Assembly: GCA_004325065.1 (NCBI GenBank)
Contig: PITI01000310.1
Span: 1 to 14,806, forward strand
Length of the DNA: 14,806 nucleotides
Source: Hamiltosporidium magnivora
Taxonomy: Eukaryota > Microsporidia > Dubosqiidae
Direction of reading: 5' to 3'
Part shown: positions 9,541-14,806 of the stretch, one piece after another
Layout: each line of letters begins with the position of its first letter
How positions within the stretch are numbered: position 1 is the stretch's first letter
The notes under the pieces: generated by a model
Databases searched by the model: none
Seen by the model: the letters and a program-made list of their open reading frames with translations, nothing else
What the model was told of the DNA's origin: nothing
Program-made: the position numbers and the translations under genes

Positions 9541-10272
9541 ATAAATTAAATAAATATCTTTATTTTAAATAGTACTGTCTTCATGGAAACAATTTATCTT
9601 TCACGCCTTCTTAATCTAATAATTTCTTTAAATTTACAAGTTATTTTCCACTTTCACTTACATCTTTAAATATTTTTTAAATAAGAAAGTGCTAGGTGCA
9701 TATAGTTTTTATAAATCTATACATATTCGTTACTATCATTGATTGTGTTCAAAGACTGATACTTTGTTTAAATATCGAAGGTTTGTATTCGTAAACTAGA
9801 GAAAAATTATGGTCATCATATACACTTATAAATCTAAACACTATACTATTTTCTCTTCATGAATTAAATCCTTATAACCTAGCTTAGAAATAAAGATAAG
9901 AAATTTAGAATTTAAAATGAGGGAATAAAAATTTTAATTATAGAATATCAATATAGAAAATAACTTTTTCAAAACACTATTTTAAAATTGGGTTCATTCT
10001 TTAATTAAATGTTGTATATTTTATATTTAAGAATTGGCGCATTTCATATTCTTTTATGAACCTTCCACCGTTTAATTTTCGCGTCCAGTTCACAAATATA
10101 TATCTTTGAGAATATTTTTTCAAAAACATTAAGAATATTTCTTTCCAATAAAAAGCATGAAATGTATGATTTCAAATAGTAACCAACCCCCACTAAATAT
10201 CGTTTTTAGTTCAATTTGTAATTTTATATTAGAAAATCTATAATCAACGAATATTATATGTTTTTAAATTAA
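9541..10272. other. Gene-free stretch, plus strand pyrimidine-rich at its left end
   Basis: No intact gene is visible. Plus frame 1 has somewhat long open runs separated by stops, while the minus strand near 10200-10035 also reads as a plausible peptide (for example YICELDAKIKRWK read downward from about 10107). Because both strands look equally protein-like, neither is preferred. Base composition explains this better than a coding origin. Confidence 0.45.
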
Positions 10273-10542
10273 AAGTTCTACTTTATTGTCTTTTTTCATA
10301 CATTTGATTCTTTTATTTGTTTGACATTCTCAAAGAATGTTTCTACTGAATCCATTCTTATTCTAATAAATTTACTTTTTTTAAAAAATCATTTTCTTCA
10401 AAATCAACTTAAGGCTTGCTTTTTTACAAATTATACAAAAATCCTAAAAATAAGTATTGTATTTAAAATATGGTGTATAATAGCAATAACCCTACGAATA
10501 CAATATAATTCAAGGGTAATGTTAAACAATGATATAGTTTGA
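10273..10542 (+). other. 89-codon open run, probably not a gene
   Basis: Stop-free from just after TAA at 10270-10272 to the TGA at 10540-10542. There is no ATG near its beginning: the first in-frame start-like codon is TTG at 10321 and the first ATG is at 10519. The peptide is dominated by I, L, F, K, N and T, with no family motif; about 20 residues in the middle are hydrophobic enough for a membrane segment (KISIVFKIWCIIAITLRI). Length matches the chance maximum for this composition. No ribosome-binding or promoter signal was recognised. Confidence 0.15.
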
Positions 10543-10946
10543 AAGGGGTTTAAAATTTAAATTACCTGTTCTTTACTTTAATTTAAGTTCTACTATTTAA
10601 CTATTAAATTTTTTAAGTCGGATCTGTTAATTAAAAACCAATATAGACTTAACTAGTAATTTAATAGACAGCTTTATAAATTACTTTTTGTTTCGCAGAA
10701 TCATATGGATATAAGTAAATAAAAGTGTTACTTTTCATTTATGACAATCTCTACCTCCAAAAACTTACTATTAACCTTTACGAACATAATTTTATAATGT
10801 TTACTAAATACCTTAAATATTACCATAAAAATATACCACTGTTTATATATGCCATTAAAAAATCATTAATATTATTTTTTTGTCAAGTTTTCACATATTA
10901 TATTTGCATTTTTCGTATTTAATTTTTTAAAAAATATTTGTTACAC
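10543..10946. other. Gene-free stretch with a 68-codon open run of chance length
   Basis: A plus-strand open run covers 10719-10922, with GTG at 10725 as its first start-like codon. The peptide is rich in F, I, Y, K and L and shows no motif. I regard it as noise. Nothing else is seen. Confidence 0.4.
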
Positions 10947-11935
10947 TTTGTATATACTATATTGAACGATTCAAATGTATCCTCAACGATAAAATAAAAA
11001 AAATAATGCTTTGATTGATGAAAAGTATAGAAAATAGAAAATATATGATTATACTGCTTTTAAATCATCTATAAAAAATATATTTAGCTTGCTATTAAAT
11101 TTTTGATATTTTTTAAGATTATTATTGATATATTCTATTATAAATTCAAAAATTCAATTAAACAAAATTATATAGAATTTATTAACTAAAGACTGCCAAA
11201 AATATTATATTTATACTTCAAAAGATTCGATGTATCACAATATATTTTTGTAATTTTTTTTTTGGAATGTTTAATCGGATTTCGTATAGTCTTACACAAG
11301 ATTTAAAAAAATCAAAAAAAAAATTGGGGTAAAAATAGTATCGGCTATATGCCTAGAAATTTCCAAAAATACATCTCATTAAACTTTTACTGTTTATATA
11401 AATGTCTACTAAAAAATCTATTTGTTTCTTTTCAATTTTTTGGGCCTATTTAACAAACTTGCTTGATATATTTTGTATATGTTTGTTCAAAGATAACAGA
11501 ATTATGAAAAAATCTAGATGTAAAAATACACAATTAAACACCGAATAAAGCTCCGATTAATATAAAAATACGATCGGCAAGCAAATTTTTACGCTTTATG
11601 ATAATCGTAAGTCATTTTGAAGAATTTTTTGAGTATCAATTTTTTTGGATTTTTTAAGGCATATATACCTATAATATTTCAAGTTCTGTAAATTAAGAAA
11701 AAATCAACGAAAAAGAATTTAAGATATGCAACAAAATCTAATTAATCTATCGAGTTGTCTTACAATAAGATACGAGGTCCGTTTGGAATAAACTTCGATG
11801 TTCTGAAAGTAAATTTCTAAATTTCTTTTAGCAAATTTGTCATGAATGCATAGTATCTTGTGTATGAAGTAATTTTGAAGAAGAAAACAATTTATTTAAA
11901 ATATTACCGGATTAATATTTTTAAAACATCGCAAA

Positions 11936-11957
11936 TATGATATATCAGTATATCATA
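11936..11957. repeat. Perfect 9-bp hairpin with TCAG loop
   Basis: TATGATATA (11936-11944) and TATATCATA (11949-11957) are exact reverse complements around TCAG. Six bases later AAGG-TAT-CCTT (11963-11973) forms a smaller hairpin. They lie within the diverged repeat region. Stem stability is low, with one G-C pair, and no role is known. Confidence 0.4.
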
Positions 11958-12047
11958 AGTAGAAGGTATCCTTATCATATAAATTTACATTATATTTTTT
12001 ATAAATTCGTTTCAGTATATTTTTTCATACATGTTTTATTTGTTTTG

Positions 12048-12124
12048 CATATAGTAGTATGAATATATGAAAAATATAATTCGAAAATGCATATGTTCTT
12101 GCTGATAATTAGAAGGAATATAGC
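12048..12124 (+). repeat. Diverged direct repeat, copy 1
   Basis: Begins CATATAGTAGTAT (12048-12060), matching 12 of 13 bases of copy 2 at 12777-12789. After a 9-base insertion found only in copy 2, the next 35 bases (12061-12095) match copy 2 at about 28 positions, ending in CATATG. A further CTGATAA block is shared downstream. Upstream, ATAAATTC also occurs before both copies at different distances. The identity is too high for chance over this length and indicates common origin. Confidence 0.55.
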
Positions 12125-12544
12125 TGAGACCAAGGAATAATTTTTCCCATAGTTAAAAATAAAATCTAGTAATTTTTATTAGGTTTTCATATTGCTTGAT
12201 TTTTTTTATTAGGCTTAATGAAGTTACATCTAGCAGTATTAATGATTTTTAATTTAAAAAATACTGTGTAAAAAAGAAAAACTCTAAAATTATTAAAAAA
12301 AGTAAGAATAATACGAATATTTGTTATAAAATTTGATTAAGTTTATGCCTATCTTCATATCCTGTTTTTTTTGATTTTTTTCTTTCTATATTTGTATATG
12401 GTATATAAAACGAATCGAGAATTATCAAAATATTATGGCAAAGTATATGTTCAAATAGTTAAAAACAACTAAAAATACAAGAAAATAACTCTTAAAGAAA
12501 CAAATAGTTGTGTTTTTAATAAAATTTTACAATCTCCGAATACA

Positions 12545-12817
12545 TTATTTTAAACGAATTTTTTTCATTTTGTTAATATTATTTTGTATATAATTTGTAA
12601 GCCTTTCAAAATTTTTCAAAAAAGATTTAAGAGATAACTGATTAAATGCCTGTAAATGCCTTTGAATATAACGAATTATTCTATCATAAGTCAATAACTG
12701 TGTTTTAAATAAAATTTCTAGATGATTTTTATAATTTTCTGTGATCATAAATTCTCTAATACGGTCGATATAGTTACATATAGTCGTATTGAAAATATGA
12801 ATATTTGAAAAAAAAAT
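12545..12817 (-). other. 90-codon open run with ATG at 12748; doubtful small ORF
   Basis: The frame is open from after TAA (12820-12818) to the TAA at 12547-12545. The first ATG, at 12748, would give 67 residues; 23 open codons lie upstream, so ATG is not forced as a start. The peptide is polar and basic, rich in K, N, Q, R and L, with a heptad-like L/I spacing through AFNQLSLKSFLKNFERL that could form a helix, and it ends in KMKKIRLK. Of the open runs in the window it looks least like translated homopolymer. Length still equals the chance maximum for this base composition. No family was recognised and no regulatory signal is visible. Confidence 0.2.
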
Positions 12818-12864
12818 TTAAAAAATCATATGCGTGAAAATCTGATAAATTATACAAAAATATC
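12777..12864 (+). repeat. Diverged direct repeat, copy 2
   Basis: Partner of 12048-12124, about 729 bases away. It starts CATATAGTCGTAT and carries an extra TGAAAATAT before the shared GAATAT-TGAAAAA block. It lies between a minus-strand open run that starts inside it (12817-12545) and a plus-strand open run (12898-13116). Confidence 0.55.
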
Positions 12865-12897
12865 AATAATTATAAAATCTGGTTTTTTTCAAATTAG

Positions 12898-13116
12898 GTT
12901 TTTGCTAAACTTTACTACTCTTCGTTTTTGAACCTTATTAGATATGTTTTGTATATACTATATGAAAAGATTGAAATAGAAAAAAAAATGAAATTAAGTA
13001 GTATACGAATTTTTTCTTATCAACTTATACAGATGTTACAAATGGTTTTATATCAACCTATTAAATTTCTTTTAAATTTAAATTTTGTTTTTTATATGAA
13101 TTTTATCTTTCTTTGA
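12898..13116 (+). other. 73-codon open run, probably noise
   Basis: Open from after TAG (12895-12897) to TGA at 13114-13116. The first start-like codon is TTG at 12928 and the first ATG is at 12988, which would leave 42 residues. The middle is basic (EKIEIEKKMK) and the C-terminal part is hydrophobic (FLLNLNFVFYMNFIFL), so a short tail-anchored protein can be imagined, but composition alone can produce this. It runs divergently from the minus-strand run at 12817-12545 and includes one copy of the 16-base repeat motif. Confidence 0.15.
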
Positions 13117-13520
13117 CTGGTTTCGGGATATTGAGTGACACTGTGATATTTATAAAAAATATATTCGAAAAAACCTACATTTTAATATCTATAAATTATA
13201 GAAGACATATCAGAGATGTCTAATTAATTGTATTTAACAGGGTGCAATCTTTTTTTCTGATCTTGCTTCGAAGTTTTTTGATATATTCTTTTTAATTTTC
13301 AGCATGTAATGTTTAATCAAAAAACATATTAAGAATTATAGAAAAATTTATTAACAAGATATAAGATTAACTCGTTAAAAATTCTTGCAAATAGTTGGAT
13401 AAGTTTAAATAAATAATGTTTGTTTTTTAATGATTTAATCTCGACGAATATTTCGAAATTTGCAATGCGTAAATTTTTAGTTTTAAGTAGAAGGTTTTAA
13501 TATAGTGATATGATCGATTC

Positions 13521-14733
13521 CAAAATCAAAAGAAGGCTTATTAAAATGTATATGTTGTACCAAAAAAATCCATCAAAATATAACTGATTTTCATTATATA
13601 ATACATTTCAATGTTATTATAACATTTCTGGTATTTAGGGTTTATTTTTGGTACCTGATTGGTTTTTATTAGTATCATATATTCGTATTAAAGATTCCAA
13701 CAATATAAAAAAATGTATATAGAAATGTATGAAGGTTAAGATTTGATAGTTGCTCTAAAAATAACTAAAAAACTTTTAACACTCTATGTTTAAAGAAATT
13801 TAGAGATTTGATTCAAACTTCTTTTGAGGTATTTTTCTGTTTAGTTATTAATTCCCCTATAAATTTTATCCCACATATATATTTTTTTTACTTGTATATC
13901 TCTTAATGATATTTTTATTTTACCTAAATTATTTCTGTGTTTGTTATTTTATACAGTTATAATATTATTTAATCAGAGATAATGACTTATCACACTTTTA
14001 ATAAGTTATTATGTTACCTAAAATATATTTACTAAGTTATTTTTTCTTTTTTACGCTATTTCACATTTAAAAACCAATCTTGGGTTTAGAAAGTTGTTAT
14101 ATATATGTGTTGTTCGGTGATTTACAAGTTGTTTAAAACTATAAGGTTGGATTAACACTGTTTTTCTTCATTTAAATATTCAATAATTTCTTTTTTTTTA
14201 AGATTAAAATTTTATTCATATATGCCTTTTATTTTGATTATTTATCCGACTTATAAGTCTATATATACAAAAAAAACTTTTTTACATTTTATTTATGATG
14301 TTTTTAGTTTATTTACAGGTTTTCTGAATACTGCAATTTGAAACACATCATAAATGTGATATACATCTTACAAAATCATTTCAGACAATTTATTTGATTC
14401 TATACACAAAAATTCTATTTAAAATTAGAAATTGTTATTTTTAATAAATTAATATTACAATACTATGTAGTTTTAAAAATATATTCCTTAAATTTAATAC
14501 AGGAGAAAGTTTTTTATATACATTATTATTATTTGTCTATTTTTGATTTGTAAGGCAACTAATTATTGTTGATTGAAAATTATTACATTAATAGTTTTTT
14601 GTAATATTTTTTACATACGATACAAAATATTTATTTATTCTGTGGTTTTTAAGTTTAATCATTTTTTTCAAAGTATATATATAGGAGTTACATCTCGTAT
14701 TTTTGGAATATGGTTTGGATTTATCAATTCTGT
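13521..14733. other. Featureless T-rich stretch
   Basis: I see no gene, RNA gene or strong repeat over about 1.2 kb. The plus strand is T-rich. A small hairpin, CACAT (14344-14348) with ATGTG (14354-14358) around CATAA, is the only structure noted. Confidence 0.6.
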
Positions 14734-14755
14734 TTTTTATTTATTTATTTATTTT
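14734..14755 (+). repeat. TTTA microsatellite
   Basis: Roughly five tandem units of TTTA, beginning in a T-run and ending before TAGTTG. A simple sequence repeat, likely polymorphic. Confidence 0.7.
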
Positions 14756-14806
14756 AGTTGTAAAATACTATATGTTTTTAAGGTTGAAATACACTATTTC
14801 AAGTTC

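Larger units (their letters stand above)
10947..13520 (+). repeat. Strongly diverged direct repeats, possibly an old tandem array
   Basis: A related motif recurs six times on the plus strand: TTTGTATATACTATAT at 10947-10962 and identically at 12948-12963, with variants at 11472, 12044, 12391 (TTTGTATATGGTATAT) and 13496. Successive starts are 525, 572, 347, 557 and 548 bases apart, so four of five steps are near 550. The motif is usually followed by a GAA or CGA plus ATT/TTC-like stretch. Further similarity includes TAAGTTTA then TG plus a T-run then TGATTT near 12340 and again near 13402. CTTGCTT at 11458 and 13262 is followed by words matching at 16 of 19 positions (11498-11516 and 13332-13350). 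The best pair is listed separately. Alignments were done by eye in AT-rich DNA, so the unit length and ends are uncertain. Confidence 0.4.

Noticed and set aside
1..14806. Reassigned stop codons (TAA and TAG as Gln, ciliate-like), because the broken frames contain mostly TAA/TAG and few TGA
   Set aside because: TAA is expected to dominate at this base composition. Runs of up to about 270 codons between TGAs (for example 163-966) are not exceptional, and no conserved protein with Gln at those positions could be recognised.
1..14806. RIP-type or methylation-driven decay as the cause of the high AT content
   Set aside because: In sampled rows CpG and CpA are not clearly depleted and TpA is near expectation. 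A full dinucleotide count would be needed to reopen this.

Overview
This window is gene-poor, very AT-rich DNA. Hand counts on sampled rows give about 20-22% G+C, ranging from about 10% near 11.1 kb to about 28% near 2.9 kb. No intact protein-coding gene, tRNA, rRNA, CRISPR array or recognisable insertion sequence can be supported. The longest stop-free runs are about 90 codons: 10273-10542 on plus and 12817-12545 on minus. At this composition roughly one codon in eleven is a stop by chance. A rough extreme-value estimate for six frames of 14.8 kb then puts the longest chance run at about 80-90 codons, so these runs do not by themselves indicate genes.

A 14.8-kb stretch with no gene argues against a free-living bacterium, phage or plasmid. 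It fits intergenic or heterochromatin-like DNA of an AT-rich eukaryote, such as a gene-sparse microsporidian, an amoeba or an early-diverging fungus. CpG is not obviously depleted and TpA not obviously raised in the rows checked, so neither methylation decay nor RIP stands out. The taxon cannot be decided from this sequence.

Layout. 1-960: plus strand rich in A and C, with a helix-turn-helix-like fragment in a broken frame. 961-1800: nothing seen. 1800-2730: a more GC-rich patch whose minus strand has a broken frame weakly like the RNase H-integrase part of a Ty3/gypsy pol. 2731-4740: nothing firm, apart from an AT foldback at 3535-3583. 4741-5283: the most structured part, with a GC island and hairpin, a 9-bp hairpin, and a long imperfect inverted repeat centred near 5192. 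5284-7020: nothing seen. 7021-8400 (minus): a broken frame with reverse-transcriptase-like motifs in the right order. 8401-9540: mostly featureless, with a small palindrome cluster at 9111-9176. 9541-10930: featureless except for chance-length open runs. 10947-13520: several strongly diverged direct repeats, possibly an old tandem array of roughly 0.55-kb units. 13521-14806: featureless, T-rich, ending in a TTTA microsatellite.

No genes are seen working together. The best-supported story is decayed repetitive DNA: possible retroelement relics, an old repeat array and a foldback element. The inverted repeat is read directly from the sequence and the direct repeats come from hand alignment. The retroelement reading rests on weak motif resemblance and is marked accordingly.
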